64,000 nt of DNA from Symsagittifera roscoffensis (lineage: Eukaryota > Xenacoelomorpha > Acoela > Convolutidae), in assembly GCF_963678635.1 (NCBI RefSeq), contig NC_087070.1, positions 9,332,539 to 9,396,538 of the forward strand, in the 5' to 3' direction. The notes under the pieces are model-generated. The model searched no databases, was not told the DNA's origin, and saw only the letters and a program-made list of their open reading frames with translations. Shown here one piece after another: positions 22,601 to 36,349 of the stretch (positions are counted from its first letter, which is position 1; every line of letters begins with the position of its first letter). Position numbers and translations under genes: made by a program.

Positions 22601-23850
22601 GTTGAGTATAACAAACAAGACCACAATCCACTTATATTTGTGGAAACCACCTACATATTCGCTCGTTGTCGAATCCACAAAAAACTAACGTGCCGACAAA
22701 TCTAAAATTACAAGGTTGTACGCGGAATCCACGGAATTTCTGAAAGTGGAAGTCACCTACATTTTAGACCATGATTACAGACTTTTCTCTGGAATCCAAA
22801 AACGTACAGTCACCAAATTGGGCACCTAACTAGTGCACTGTTTGGCCTCGTAATGAATTACTTATTTTCCGCCAAAATCCGATTGAACTAACAGAAAACA
22901 GCTGAACAGGAGAGAGACGTGTGACTATCGAGAATTACACAACTTGCAACAACAACCGGTGAGGAAACCTAAAAAAACTGGTACGCTTTGTGTTTTTAGA
23001 ACAATTTGTGCTTTGATTTTCTCTTTATTTGGCTCTCAAAACTTTTGTGGCTTCCATCAAAACTTCGTTGTTTGATTGATCGTTCATTTGTGGCGAGTGC
23101 TCATTATTTATACAATTGACAGCCCTCAAATAAACTACCACGTGGATTTATACAGATTGAAACAAAAAAATGGAAACCCCAGAATCCAAAAGATCCAAAA
23201 CCCAAAACGTTTGATTCGGAGTTTTGAATTTTATTTGAACTTTGCGCTCAATTTCATCTTTTTGAGTGTTTTCAGTTCCATTTTTTTGAGTAGGCAAGGT
23301 TTTCTCAAAATCGGGTTGACTGGTTTCCCACCCTATCAAAACTTTTGTCTAATGAACTCCTGAATCTTCATCCTAGCCGCTGTTTCCTTAATTTGCTATC
23401 ACAAAACAATGCCAATAAAACTGCAAAAGAGTGTTTCCTCTGCCTGAAGCACTATCACGTGTTGGTTCTAATTATAACCCTCTAAATTTAAAAGTACAAC
23501 CTCGCAAAATGATTTACCCATCAACCAGTTTTGATTTAATTACCTGGCACGCTCTTAATTACAATTTAATAGCCGAAATCAACTTGTCAGCAAAAAAATT
23601 CTCTCGCAGAATGTTCTGAGAAAAATCGTAAAATACATAGTTTATCTTTTTTTTATCTGCGAGCGAAACAGTTACCAAACGTTAATCAATTTTCATGTTC
23701 AACTAGTATTTTTGCAATAAGTTTCATAGGTTATAATATACGGAAAACAAGGGCAAATGCTGCGCACTTATTCTGTCAGAATATTGAAACTATTCAGAAG
23801 GTTCAATTTAAAAGAAGAACAAATACGATTGTCACGAGGTACTGTAATGT
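19614..23850. other. Long non-coding region with minor repeats
   Basis: No gene supported. Overlapping ORFs on both strands at 20115-20456 have no family match that I recognise. At 21120-21200 a phrase with GAAAAAATGTAATC is duplicated. At 21930-22110 and 22730-22800 the words GCGGAATCCG and variants recur, and at 22240-22370 ATCTCAAATGCTGA-type phrases recur three times, all short degenerate tandem repeats. Confidence 0.45.
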
Positions 23851-26800
23851 AGTGAGTTTAGTTGGAGGGGTTAACTCATCTTATTTTCGGCCGGATAGAT
23901 TCGTGCAACTTCTTAGTCTAATACCGAACTTAATCTTACTCTTCAGTCTCTTAGTCTCAATAGATCTAGAGTATACTGGTTTTGTTACGAGTCGGTCTCT
24001 TGTAGAAAGCAACTAAGTTGTAAGTGAAATTCAAAGTGCTCTGGTGCTGAAATTACAAGTAATTTCAGCACTTACAAATAAGTAGGTTGTTAGTTTGATG
24101 GAGTGTGATTGGTTAGTCTTTAATATTTTATAGGGACAAAATATCTAATATATAACCAATAATAATATATAGTTTGGATCTGGTTCTACCCATCCGTGGT
24201 TTACAGAGTCTTTGTTCTTTTGACTTCTATCTGTAATGGAGGATGGATAATGATCGTTTGTATTTCTCGAGCACCATTTCTATTCCGTTCTTGGAGGTGA
24301 AAGCTCCAGGAAGCTGGAATCGTAGATGTCGTTCTGTCATTCAACAATGACTCTGACCGCCAACGAAATCAATCTGATTTCCAAATGGTTTGTTATGATA
24401 GTTTGTTCTTGATCGGTGTGGAGAACTATGCTTCGATCTTGTTTGGGAATGACTTTAAGCTCGAGTTTGGAGGGAATGCCTTGTAACTCGGATCTGTACG
24501 TATACTTGAACATCGAGGCGGTCATTGGTCTGGTGAAAGGAAGTCCTTTGCTTCGGTGTCAAGTCGTACTTCAAATTTATTGAATTGTGGTTATGAGCGG
24601 TATATCGGTTGTGTTTGGCCAATCTGTGGGTTGAGTGTGATGGGGTCATCTTTGTTTCTTGATATTCGTCTTCGTGATTGTGTATGATCTATATTACTGC
24701 ATTATATAATTTACGTAAATAGATGTTTAGTTAGTTCTTCTTTTACTTATGATTTTTTATTAGTTTTTATCGCAAAAACTTTTGTTTTAGTTCAGTTATT
24801 TTAATGGAGTTACTCACACTTGGGTACCGCTTGTCAAAAACGAGGAGTGAGTCACAAAGCGTGGGTTCTAGCACGGTGGGTTAGGCAGGCTATTAAGCAT
24901 GCTCAGGACGTCCTCTTCTGGTGGGTTAGGCCAGGAGTGAGTGTATGATTGCATCATTTATTGGGTCCTGTTTTGTGTTAACCTTTTATGTCATGTTTGT
25001 TGCTGGTTTTTTGTTATGTTGTTTTGGTTGTGTCCTTTTCTCAAAAATCAAATTGCTTGGTTTGGGTTTGTCTTTCGACTTTTTGGTGTTTTTTTCTTTT
25101 TTTTTAGACTTATGATTAGTCTTCAAAAGAATACATTATTGGGTTCTTTAAGCTGGTTTAATCCGGTTTGGGTACCATGGGTTTTCTTTTCTTAGTCATG
25201 CTGTTAGTTTGTGGTTTATGGTGTTTAGTAAGCTGCGTTGGTTAGTTGAGATTATTATTTAGTTATTTCCCAACCGGGTTAATAGAAAGTTGGAAACTTG
25301 TTATTACTAGTTTAAGTTGTTATTACCAAAAGTTAAAACTTGAAATCATTATTTTAAACAATTCGTCGTAGGCGAGCTGTGCGAATGTGGATAGAATTTG
25401 TGTGCGAGTGAATTTGGTCTTTAAAAGGTTAGTACTGGTTGCATTTGTATACATTTGCTACTGAAATTTTTAAATTTATTGCTTTGTGGGGATTGAAATT
25501 ATTAAACTGTATTTAGATTAAGTACATCGGGGAAAAAACTTTATAGATTAATTAACTACTGTGGAGAAGAAATTTTACTGCATTATTTATTGCGGTGTGT
25601 TAATAAAAATTCATAATTTGTGGAAGAGTTTGTATTTTTTATCTGTTTTCTGTTTGGTGATGATCGTGATCTAAAGACTAAAGAAGAAACATTAAATAAG
25701 AAATGGTTAGTTTGTTTTGGATTTATTAGTTTATAAATTATTTAATTCATACTTACCTAGTCATCGGGAAAGAAGCCATGAGGGAAGATATCGTGTATAG
25801 CATCTGATGTGGTTAGTAGTTTTGCTAATATGCGAATGATATTTTTAGTATGAAGCAGTTGCCAAAGCAATTCAAGTGCTTTAATGGTCTTTAATTATTC
25901 AGTGCAAAGAAAATTCGTGATTGGTGTGCTGGATAAAGTTAAAAAGCTTGTAATTGTATTTAGTATTGTGAATGAATTCTAAAAATGGGATTTCTACAGG
26001 TTGGATATATTCATGCTGGACAGGGAGAGGTCGGGATTCTTCCACGTTGAAGGTATTGGTGAGTGCACAAAATATATACGTTTGGGTTACGGGGTCATAG
26101 TTACGGAGGATGCCTTGAAAGTTAGTATTTTAATTGCAATATGTGAAATTTAGGAGAAATGGTGATGTGTATTTAGAGTTAATAAATTGAAATCGATGGT
26201 GGGTTTGTCGTGATGGTGTTTGTAAGTTAAAGTGAATTTGGATGAATTTATAGTAAGTGTAACTATGGGTTTGTTTAGTTCTTAACATTATGTCGTCTGA
26301 ACAGTGCAAATCACGTTCTTTTGGAGTGAGGAAGTGGAAGGTTTGTGAAAAAGTTTCAAATTTCTCGTAGAAAGATTCGTAAGCTTGGATGTCGATTAGT
26401 GCTTTGGAAATGATTAGACCGTGTTTTTTTATCTATTGAGCTTAATGTAAAGATTTAGGGTGGTTGGACGAAAATTTTTTCGGTTAGTTGCGGGTAAGCG
26501 AACTTTTCGTCGTCGAGGAATTGATCTTGGTTGGGTCTGATGATATTAAGGTCATAGTGCTTGATGGAATATTCGTTAGCTCGGGGTGCGGTGAAAATTT
26601 TTAATAGCTTTTTGTATCCTAGGTGGGTAAATTTTCGAGGTGTTAGTGCTGTAGTTAGTCTAAAAATGTCATTTTTTCTTTTTTCTACTTCTTGAGGTGT
26701 GTTAATGAGTGGTATACAAAGTGCGTTTGAAAAATGATAAAATGATGTTTCTGTGGAGTGTGGGGATTAGTACATGCTCATCGACATAATGGGGTTGTTC

Positions 26801-27203
26801 AGTGTGAGGTTCGAACTGATTGTATATCGAGGAAAGAGGGGTAAGGAAACTTGGAGAAATTCGGGAGTATTGGTATGATCAGGGTGGTTTACATAATCGC
26901 GGGCTGTTCCGGGTTTGGAGGGAAACAGATGATTAGGAAATTTTCTTTTGAATGTTCTATATGCACGGTTAGTAGTGGATGATGATTGCGTTGGTGTTGA
27001 GGATTGGGCTAAAGAAGGGGTATAATCTGAAGAAGGTGTATGAGTTGGGGGGTTTGATGATGTTATGGTTGACGATAAGTGAGGGTGTTGTACTTGTTGT
27101 TGTAGTATTTTTAGGTTATTTAGCTCATATGAGATTTGCGTGGTATCTGGGTATCTGTTGTTGGAACGTTCATTGGTAAGGGGGGGGGGGGGGTATCTCG
27201 GTG
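23851..27203. other. Probable 3' flank of the minus-strand retroelement, LTR not resolved
   Basis: Composition on the + strand is G/T-rich (C/A-rich on the minus strand), like the retroelement beside it. From about 26980 the minus strand encodes Thr/Ser/Pro-rich low-complexity stretches in several frames. GGTGGGTTAGGC is repeated near 24878 and 24922. A 3' LTR is expected here, but without its partner (perhaps inside the gap at 36350) I cannot place its ends. A G14 run lies at 27180-27193. Confidence 0.4.
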
Positions 27204-30141
27204 TTACTTGGGAAATATGAGAGATAGAAGACGGGGAGTCAGTTTGAGGTTGGGAATGGATGGGTCGAAAGGTGGGGGGTGAGAAATTGTTGACGGGCTG
27301 GGTTCTGAGTTTGCGAATTCGTCTGGGGTTTCTATATCTGAATTGATAAATTGGGAGATTGTATGAGAAATTGTGATATCTAATTTAGTGTCAGAATCCA
27401 TGCCGGATGATGTATTTACATGGGGTGATTCAGTTGGCGGAAAAGGAAAAAGTGGTTTTGATGGGAATTGCGTTCTGAAGATTGGCTGGAATGGAAATTG
27501 AACGGTGAAGGGATCCAATTTGTCGGCTCATCAAGGGCTAAAAAAGTTAAATGTTCTGAGATTAAAAATTTGTAGTATGTGGTTGTTCAATTATTTGTTC
27601 ATATATATAGTCAGTTTGAGATTGTTGTGTTACTATTTGGTGACTTGGACTTTGTATATGATTTGGTCTTGAATTTGCAATATTTACGAGTGCTAAATTT
27701 CTAAAATTTCGTGGTACTAGTGATAATGGGTGATTACGATTTAGACTTGGTAATTGTGGTGATGTTGGTAATGTCTTTGTATGGTTTTGTGATTCGTCAT
27801 ATGTGTTTGGTGTTTTTGATGTTTTTGTGTTGTAATCTTTTATTTGTGCATCTAAAAGTATTTTGTTTATGGATTTGGAAAATTTTCAAAAAAATCCTGC
27901 AAAATTATGCGTGCTATGCTTGCTTGTCTATTTACTTGTGTGTGTATTGCGCATGTGTTATAGATTCCTTTTAATAGAGAGAACAGAAACCCAATAAAAT
28001 TATTCATTGCGTATAATATAGTCAATCTTTCTAAGATGTAATAGGGCCATCCTAGAAAAGATAAAAGTTCGTTTTTTAGATTTACAAAAATAAAAATATT
28101 GATTGGTGATATATCCTGTGGTCGGTATTTTTCGCCATTTAAATAAATATAATCGCTAATATCTTTAAAATATCCGCTTTAATCGTGTACCTAAATGTCT
28201 GAAAATCCTGATGTTTCTGCAAGTTTGCGTAAATTCTGATCTATTGATTGTCGTTGTATTGTGTCCATTTTTGTAAGTATTTCTTGAAATTGTTGCGTAC
28301 GAAAGTGGTGTTGTATGTCTGATTTTGAACAGATGCCAATCGATTGTAAATCGAATCGATATTTTGGTTGCGGGTAATAGCTCTAATACTTTCAGGTCAA
28401 AAAACTTTTTCAATGGTGGCATTAGTGTTGGATCTGGTGTGAGTAGGTAGTATTTGTCTTCGTCGAGGTTTTTTTGTACAACGTTGTGGCTATTTTTTTA
28501 ATCCACATGGGACTGCTGTATCCCAAAAATAAATTCTTCTTGAAAGTGTATCAACAAAATAAACTTTATTTTTATAAAATATTGGGATTCTTTTATAACA
28601 TCGTTTATCTTCAAAAACATATAAAAGGTATACTTTTTGGTACAAGTATAATACCATAAAAAGTTTCCTTCATAATCAGTGAAGTTGGATCTAATTCCTG
28701 ATAATAAATATCCTGCATATGGTATTTTTAGAACTGCTAGTGCTAGTGATTGTTGAATCTGTGTTCTTTCAGGTTCACATAAATAGTGTAGTGTTTCTAG
28801 TACTGACAATGACATTTCTTGAAAAAATCTGCTTTTTTTGTAGTCTAACTTCATGTCTAAGTGTATGTCATAATGAATTGCGCCAAAATATGTGCTGTTC
28901 GTAAGTGATAATTCTTGTAATCGTGTACTTTCTGTGTTTTAATTTTCCACCGATCTGTCCTGTATTCTTCTGAAATTTTTATGAAACGTATGAGTTTTCA
29001 TCAGTGTATGAGTGAGATGCCGCCATTGGGTGTACGATTAAGTTTCCTATATTCTTGTCGAAACCATTTTCGTATTCGACTAGAATTTCTGAATATTGTG
29101 TTTTGTAAAGTAGTTTATTGTATTTGCATGCGAGTTCTGTTTCTGGGTATATTTGAAAACGTGTTATTTATTTTTTATTTTGAATGTTTCTAAACTTATG
29201 ATTTGTACTTGTGATCTGGTCAGGGCTTACATCTTCATACGGGATTGATTCAATAATATAATTTTGGTGAAATTTAACCATTCTAGCGTGTATCTTTGCT
29301 ACTTGGAAAATTGTACAGGTTTTTCGGGAAACCAAACAATGGTTGCTTGTGTGCGTGTTGTAGGATCGCAATATCCGTGGTCGTTTCTGCAAGGAAGTTT
29401 GATTCCTTGATAAAGTATTATGTCATATTTTAAGTCGCATGTAATTTGTACTTTTTCAAGTTGTATTTCCCAATCGAAAAAACTTATTTCTTGGTATCTT
29501 TTATTTTTTGTATCTGCTTGCGATTTAAGGGATTATTCATTCCAATGTGTGGTATCCAATTTTTATCATGAAGATGGTATGTTATTCTTCCGTGTGCTCC
29601 ATGGAAGGGGAATTTTGGTAACTAGTCGTACGTTACCTTGGTGTTTTTCAAGTTCGGCTTGATGTGCTAAGTCTCGAAAAACTTACAGTCGGAGGAGAAT
29701 CGGGAAGTGTGCTACTAGAAAGGTCCAAAGGATGTGATGTTGGCAATTGAGGTATATTAAAATTAACTATGGGAGTTTGAATATTTCTGTTTCGTCTTGG
29801 ATGTATAATTTGTATTTTGATTTCGAGTGTTATTTGGCTTTGGCTAATGTGTCTTACCCTGTTAAGATCTTGTTGTAGATGTGGGTATATGTTATATGTT
29901 GGTTCATATTGTGGTTCGCTTAAAGATGCTTGGCGATGAACTGGTTCTAATGGTTCGGATAATCGTGCGTGTCTTTCTTCAAAAGTATATGGGTTGTCTC
30001 GGAAAGAAATGCCTGTAGATGATTGGGGGTTTTGGGTGTTTGTTGGTGTTGTTCGGTTTTCTTGGGATGTTGTTGATGGGGACTGGTGTGGGGGTTGTTG
30101 ATTAGCAATTTTGAAAAACTTCTAAGAGTGGGATCTTTCAT
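27204..30141 (-). pseudogene. Envelope-like region of the retroelement, fragmented
   Basis: Downstream of integrase the minus strand has broken frames: a Pro/His/Gln-rich piece (29947-30141), pieces with cysteines and aromatic residues (29168-29392 and 28498-28854, the latter with LCEPERTQIQQSLALAVLK followed by a Tyr/Cys-rich stretch), a piece at 28165-28422, and a Pro/Ser/Thr-rich end (27204-27518). Position after pol, size of about 3 kb and spaced cysteines fit an env-type glycoprotein of an errantivirus-like element. No intact signal peptide, cleavage site or anchor could be followed through the breaks. Assignment as env is by position and general look, not by a conserved motif. Confidence 0.45.
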
Positions 30142-30386
30142 GATGAAAATTTATGTTTACTCCAATATTCTTCAAAAAAAAGAAAAAAAAGAAAGGTGGC
30201 TAATACGAATGTGATAATTGCATTTTTATACATTTGCATATTATCATTATGAGTGATGTTAAAAATGTAAGAAAAATTAGGAATAGTAGAAAAACTTCGG
30301 TTCTACTTAATAGATTTCGAAACATTCAAATAGTTATTGAATCATCGTACCAGAGGAGGTTATCAAGAATTGTGGAAAGGTATTTA

Positions 30387-30388
<2 letters not shown>

Positions 30389-30449
<61 letters not shown>
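30389..30449. repeat. (TA)n microsatellite
   Basis: About 61 bases of uninterrupted alternating TA inside the retroelement, between its integrase and env-like parts. It breaks the element and gives a spurious Tyr-Ile repeat ORF. Confidence 0.97.
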
Positions 30450-30452
<3 letters not shown>

Positions 30453-31539
30453 CTTCGAATAGTGAATAGAAAATTTGAAAAAGGTTGTGAAAAATATTAA
30501 AAGAATTATTAAAGTTTCTAAGTTATCAGCTAAAACTATTATGAAAAAAATTTGAGGAAGTTCGATAGTTTTATAAAAAATTTTGAAAAGAGTTGTTTAA
30601 ATTTGTTGACTGTGGTAGAAAGAACCATTTAAGAAATGATTTGGTTTGTCGAGTCTTTTTTAATTTTTTAGGGCTAAATTCCAGTGCGGTCGACTTATTT
30701 ATTGGTTTTTTGACAAGTGGGTTGGGTTTTGTCAAATATTGATGAGGGGTTGTTTTCAGGTGTCGGAAAGATCTTCTTGGTTTTGTTTTAATTTATGAAA
30801 AGAGTTGGGGTGTCCGAAAAATACTTGTACTTAAGGCTAAATGATCATGTGCTTTTTGTTCTTTAGGCCAAATTAAAATTTTTGCTTGGAGGGTTTTTGA
30901 GCTCTGAGTTGGGAAAATGTTGTTGATCTTTGTACTATTTGATAGGGGAGGGTTGTAATATTGAGATTGTTTTTAGTTTAGCTCTCATTTTGTAGCGGTT
31001 TGCTTATTTTTGACCTGGAGGTCTTGAAGTTATAGTTATAGTTATGCTTGGAGGTGAATATGTGTCGACTAATAAATTCGTGTCACTAAAAATAAACTGG
31101 TGGTTCCGGATGATTTCTATTGACTGATTTTGAACTAGATCTTATTCGAGTGTTTTTCCGCATGTTATTTTGAAAATGTGTATGTTCAAAACAATTTAAA
31201 AAAAGATAATGAAAAATTAAAATAAAATTTATTTTTCAAATTCAACTTTCTTCAATATTTTAGATTGTGGAATGGAGATTTTATAATATTTTCGTGGTTG
31301 GCTTCTAAGTCATGATAATTCTCTATATTCAGATTTGTCTTGTTGATCTTGTGGTAGAATTTTTTCTGTCTTTTCCAATTTTTTTTTTTTGAGGTATTTT
31401 TGTTTTCAGTTTAGGAGATGTTTTGTGAACTAATTCTGTTTGTTTGTGCAATTTTGAAATTATTTGTTCATCAGTGTGTTGATTTGGTTCATTTTCTGAA
31501 ATGCTTTGATTAATTTTTAAACCTGTAAATGATCAAAAT

Positions 31540-34500
31540 TGTGTTAATTCACGGAGTGCGTATTCTTTTAGATAATAGGGTAATAGGTTATATCGATGCT
31601 GAACAATTTCTTTTTTTATTTGAGTCAGTTAGTTTGTTTGTTACATCAGTGGGTTTGTCAATTATTTGATACGGTCCTTTTTGGAATGGCTGTAACTTTT
31701 TAGAAACTCCTTTTTGTGTCGTAAAAGTGGGAACTAAAACAAATAATCCGATTTTTAAATCTGTTGCTGGTGTAAAGCGTGAATTTATTTGATTATTTTT
31801 GTTTTGCCTTTGTTACAATTTTTTTGTTATTTTCTGATAAAATTCGTTGTGTTTTTTATCTCTGTTTAAAATCCAATCGGTGCGTGTACCGGAAGCTAAT
31901 TTTAAAATTTGTGGCTGATGAAAGTGGTCTTCATCATTGGTATATAGTGGTAAATTGTAACAAATTGAATCTTTATTTGGTTGGCAATAACCTTGTGCAT
32001 TTTTATGTGCATTTAGTGTAAACGTAATTGTTTTACGTGGTTTTTGGTTAAATACCGTTTCATATGGTGACTTTCCTAGTTTTGTTGTAACTTGTGAATT
32101 ATATGATAAGGGAAATAACTTTACATCTGTTGACCATTCAGTGTATCGTGTATCATTTCCACTAATGATACATCTGAGATATTCTTATAATGAACAGTTC
32201 ATACCTTCGACTAATCCAATTGTCCAAGGTGCATGAGATGCACGTGGTTTATCTTTTTTATTTTATCAGTGGCACAATGTGATTATTTCGTTATTAATAA
32301 ATTCAGTGCCATTGTCTGTGACTAGGATTTCTGGTAATCCGAATTTAGCTATCCAGTGTTCGTAGAGCGTTGTATATGCATAGTAAGCATTACAAAGGGT
32401 ACTGGGTTGAGTGCTACTTTTGTGTAAATGCATCAACATTGACCATTAATAATGAGTTTCCTTCTGAGGATGGTGAAATTGTTCTATTTGTGTCAAATGA
32501 TATTCTGTGATTAAAAAATAGGATTGTCCTTTAAAATCTTGTTTTTCTGCAATTTGTTTTTGATTAGGGTAAGGTTTATTTAATTGACATATCATACAAT
32601 CGTTGCATAACACTTTAATCCAAATTGGTGCATTGGGGTGAAAAAAAATTTGGATAAAGTTAGAATATGTCTTCTCTGATTCTGAATGTCCTTTAGTGTG
32701 AAGGGTATGTGAAGTATTGAATGCTTTTAATATTATATCTCAAGGTAGACAAGTTACTTTAAAATCAGGTGTTTGGTATTCTAAAATATCTGTGTTTCCA
32801 TTTTTTGTGGTATTATTGAATTTTCTGAAATATCTAAGGAGTGTTTTAGTTCCTAAGATTGTGGTATCAGCTTTGGTTGGCTTAGTTATGTACTTGTGCC
32901 ATGATTTTAGTTGTCTGATGACGGGATCAAGGTTTTGATATTTCTGTAATAATTCTAGTGTGATTTTTCCTGTTGTTGGTGAAAAATAATTTCTACTTCT
33001 ATTTTTGATAGGGGTATTGTGTCAAGTGGGTCATGTAGATTAAAAACTTGATTTATTGTGTATTTTGAATCATCTGGTAACGGTCCTGATAAATTTATTG
33101 TTTCCGTTAAGTTTTCTTTTTCTATTAAAGGGGAATGCATCTTTTTTATGTAGTTGCTGTTTAATTCGCTTTTGTTGAGTGTTGTTTTTGATCCTATGTG
33201 AATATGGAATCGGCTTGAATGTAGATGTGCCTAATAAATCAACTTCATAGTGGTTGTTTTGACAATCTAAATAGAGTGGAAAATCTTGTAGAATATTTAT
33301 TTGTGATTGATCTATGTCAGTTTTTACTGCATATTTACATTCTAATTGTGGTGGAGTCTCATCTTTAGCGAGATAGAACTTTGTATTTTGTGGTATTTCA
33401 ACTGTTGTTTTTCTTGTTAGTAGTTCAGGTGGTGTATTTCTACTAAGAGTGTCAGGTAGTGCAAGGTTTTTTCCTGCTGTCCATACTATGTGTAAATTTG
33501 GATTGAAAAGTTCGTTAGGATTAGTTGAATTCTCTAAACTCTATGGTTTGATTTGTTTTTTGTGTAAAAAGAAATATGATAGGTTTGTGATCTGTAAATA
33601 AAACTGTTGGATGTTCCAAGTATCAAAAATTCATATTTTGTTAGAGTATAAGGGATAGCTGTGCCTTCTCTCAAAAGAATAGAGAGCCGTAATTCAGCTT
33701 GTGTAAATAGGCGAGAATTTACTGATATAATTTTCATTTTATTTGTTCCATTGTGGTATTGTAGTAATGCTGCACCGATGTTAAAATTTGAAGCATCGCA
33801 CATTGCTAAAAATGTTTGGTTGGGATCTCGTATTGTGTATGAGATTTGTTCGGTGAGAAGTTTTTTGATTTCTTCAAATCGTGTTTGATGTTCTGTTGTA
33901 CATTCAAAATTATTTTGTTGTCTAAGAATGTTATAAAATGGTGTTAAGTATAATTGCATTTTATAGATGTAATTACTTAAGAATTTTAACATTCCAAGGA
34001 TTTCTTGGATTTTCTTTATGTTTGTAGGTGGCTGGAATTTTGAATAGCATCGATTCGTGATTTCATCAGGGTCAATAATGTGTCCAAGAAATTAAAATCG
34101 TATAGTTGATTTCCAATAACGAATATTGTGAATCGTCGTGATTGTTCTTCTAGTGGCATTTGATTATATGCACTATTCATATCTGCGGTCGTTAAGTATT
34201 TACCGTTTATTTTTGTTAGAATTACTTGAATTGGTTCTATTGACCAATTAAATTTAGATTCATCAATGAGTGAAGTGAGGTATTTAGCGTCTAGAACTAT
34301 TTTTAGTGATTCTCCTTTGGCGAGAATAATAGCAGGATTAATAAAGGTGTTTCTTTTTGGCTGTTCTTCTTTATTTACTGGAGATATGATTTAATATTGT
34401 TCTAGAATGTCAAGTAATCTATTAACTTTGTCATGTAAATGGATTGGTACTTTGTCCTTTTGTGGTTCATTCTGATTGTCTAGTTGTTTTTGTCTGCTTT

Positions 34501-34640
34501 CAGCAATGCTATGTCCGTATCTTCGGCAATAGTTTGAACCTTTTTTTGAATGATGGTTTACCTTTAAAATTTGGATTTTTCTCGTTTATATTCAAAATTT
34601 CAGTGATTGTTTCGGATAAATCTGCGTCTGAATTGTGTAT
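31540..34640 (-). pseudogene. Pol region: reverse transcriptase, RNase H, integrase (internally deleted)
   Basis: A knuckle-like CRRYGHSIAE (about 34520) is followed almost at once by the RT start, with no protease between. RT fingers/palm are clear (INPAIILAKGESLKIVLDA, TADMNSAYNQMPL), but after YDFN (about 34096) the frame jumps straight to a later segment (LGHIIDP), so the YxDD active-site region is gone. RNase H follows (MCDASNFNIGAALLQ; AELRLSILLREGTA) and NLALPDTLSRNTP near 33450. Integrase shows the zinc-box cysteines (CNDCMICQLNK, about 32600), a core Asp (VNVDAFTQ), TDNGTEF (about 32310) and a Glu-containing helix (IGLVEGMN). It ends with a GPY/F module (KGPYQIID, about 31660). Multiple stops and frameshifts occur. 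Confidence 0.85.
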
Positions 34641-34673
34641 ATTATTTATCCGTGTTGTAGTGGTTCGAATATT

Positions 34674-36335
34674 TTAAACGTATTGTAGTTTGAGATTTTC
34701 AGTTTCTTCTAGTTTCATAGTGATTTCTGCTTTTTCTAGTTTATCTACTAGTTTTCTAAAATCTAAATCTGGTTCTCGAATTGAGGGTGAATGTGACGCT
34801 CTCTTTTTGATTGCTATTTTTCGTAATTGAGGTGTTAGAGTCATCATTAGAATTTCTGTCATTTTTGTTTTCATAATCATGAGTGTTCATTGAGAATGCT
34901 TTTCGGATTAGTGTTTCGATGGTTACTGCTAGTTGTTTGATCTTTTCGTTTGGTAGTCTACGATTTTCATTGCAAAAAAAGTCTTTGATGTTGTTTGTTC
35001 CTTTCAGAATCAAACGTTTTTGAAAACTCTTGTGTGAATCTTTTCCAGTCTGACTTTATATCTATAGGTAAAATTGAAAACCATTTTTGAGCTGCGCCAT
35101 CAATTGTGGTTTGTATTAACAATGTGCGTCTATGTATCCAATTTTGGTAAAGTGGTGTATTTATTGGTTCAGGTCCAATATTTAAGATTAAATTTGCTGT
35201 GACTGCATTTAAATAATTTTCTACAGAACATTCAGGGTTTGTTCCTGTAAATACCATCAATGGCTTGTTTGATGTTATTGATGATCCATCCATTGGGTAT
35301 GGATTCAGGGTCATTTTAAGTGATTCTGCGGCATTTGGCATTTGTGAAAAATTTGTAAGTTGACTATTTGTGATTTCATGTTGTTGCAAGTAATAAGGTA
35401 GTAATAATTCATTTTGCGTTTGTGTTGGTTGATTATAATCTGTATCAACTGGGTTTTGTGATAAAAAATTTTTTATTTTGAGATGCGTGATTTGGTCTAG
35501 GTTGTCACGTATTTTGTTATCGTAAATATGGTTCAAAACCATCTGGTTGATTTACGTGATAAGAGTGGAGTCTTTGGTTTTGAAAAATTGGTTAATGATT
35601 TAGGTCAAAGAAATCCCCATCATCTGATGGAAGATAATTAGGTGTGTAATAATGTGTTTTATGTCTATTTTGGTTTTGCTGTTTATTGTTTTTATTTTGC
35701 TGAAAAAATGGATAATTTTCACTTTGGTCTGGTGAATTTTGTGGGTAATCATTAAATTTTACTGAGTTTGATGTTGATTGATGTGAATTTTGTTTTTGTG
35801 AAAAAAAATGATTTTGCGTATTTGTACGAGGAGGTTTAGATATTTGTGGTCTATTTACATAGTTATATTTGTATTCTTCAAAATTATTTCTAGTGAATGT
35901 TCTTTGTTTTTGGGTTGGTTTCATCATTGGTCTAAATGTTTGGTGATCCATTTGTGAATATTTAGGAACAACGGAGGGTTTAACCGTAGATTGTAATGTT
36001 ACCTGTGGTAATGTTGGGTTTTAAGGCCTTGGAGTTGTAAAATTGAGATGTATTGGTGAAATAATTTATTGTGTTGTTGTTACTGTTGTAACTACTTCTT
36101 CATTTGCGAAATGTGATGGTTTTTGAATATCTTGTTGTGTAAGATTTCTAGTTCCATTTAGAGTTTCTTGTTGTATGAGGGTTGAGTTTAAACTATTATT
36201 TCCTTTTCTATCAGGTAGAAATAAATTATATTTTAAAGGTGTTGCGTCAGTTGTGAGTGGATATACTTTAACATAGTCTTTGTTAATTGAGATTGTGCTG
36301 ATTGCTTGACTTGAAATATCCCTTGGTAGGTTCAA
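34674..36335 (-). pseudogene. Gag region of the retroelement, frameshifted
   Basis: Three pieces in order: 36335-36066 (Thr/Ser-rich), 35951-35592 (Asn/Gln-rich, basic), and a capsid-like core starting within 35542-34967 with VFTGTNPECSVENYLNAV and DGAAQKWFSILPI, typical of Gag capsid helices. The core changes frame near 35010 and again near 34880 before ending at 34674 with a Lys/Glu-rich coiled stretch. The product would be the structural protein that packages element RNA. In-frame stops also separate the first two pieces. The frame of the first piece runs into the N gap, so its true start is unknown. Confidence 0.75.
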
Positions 36336-36349
36336 GAATAGTGGGTGAG

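Larger units (their letters stand above)
27204..36349 (-). mobile_element. Decayed gag-pol-env LTR retroelement (Ty3/gypsy, Tor-like)
   Basis: Reading from right to left: Gag-like ORFs (36335-34674), nucleocapsid knuckle and reverse transcriptase (about 34600-34000), RNase H (33992-33300), integrase with zinc box, catalytic core and GPY/F end (32620-31640), then an env-like region (about 30150-27204). The order gag-RT-RNaseH-IN is that of Ty3/gypsy. Gag and env features resemble Tor elements of larvacean tunicates as I recall them. Several frameshifts and stops, and at least two internal deletions, make it non-functional. The 5' end runs into an assembly gap, and the 3' LTR is not resolved. 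Confidence 0.85.

Noticed and set aside
30234-30500. ORF with a Tyr-Ile repeat
   Set aside because: It is the translation of a (TA)n microsatellite within a broken retroelement.
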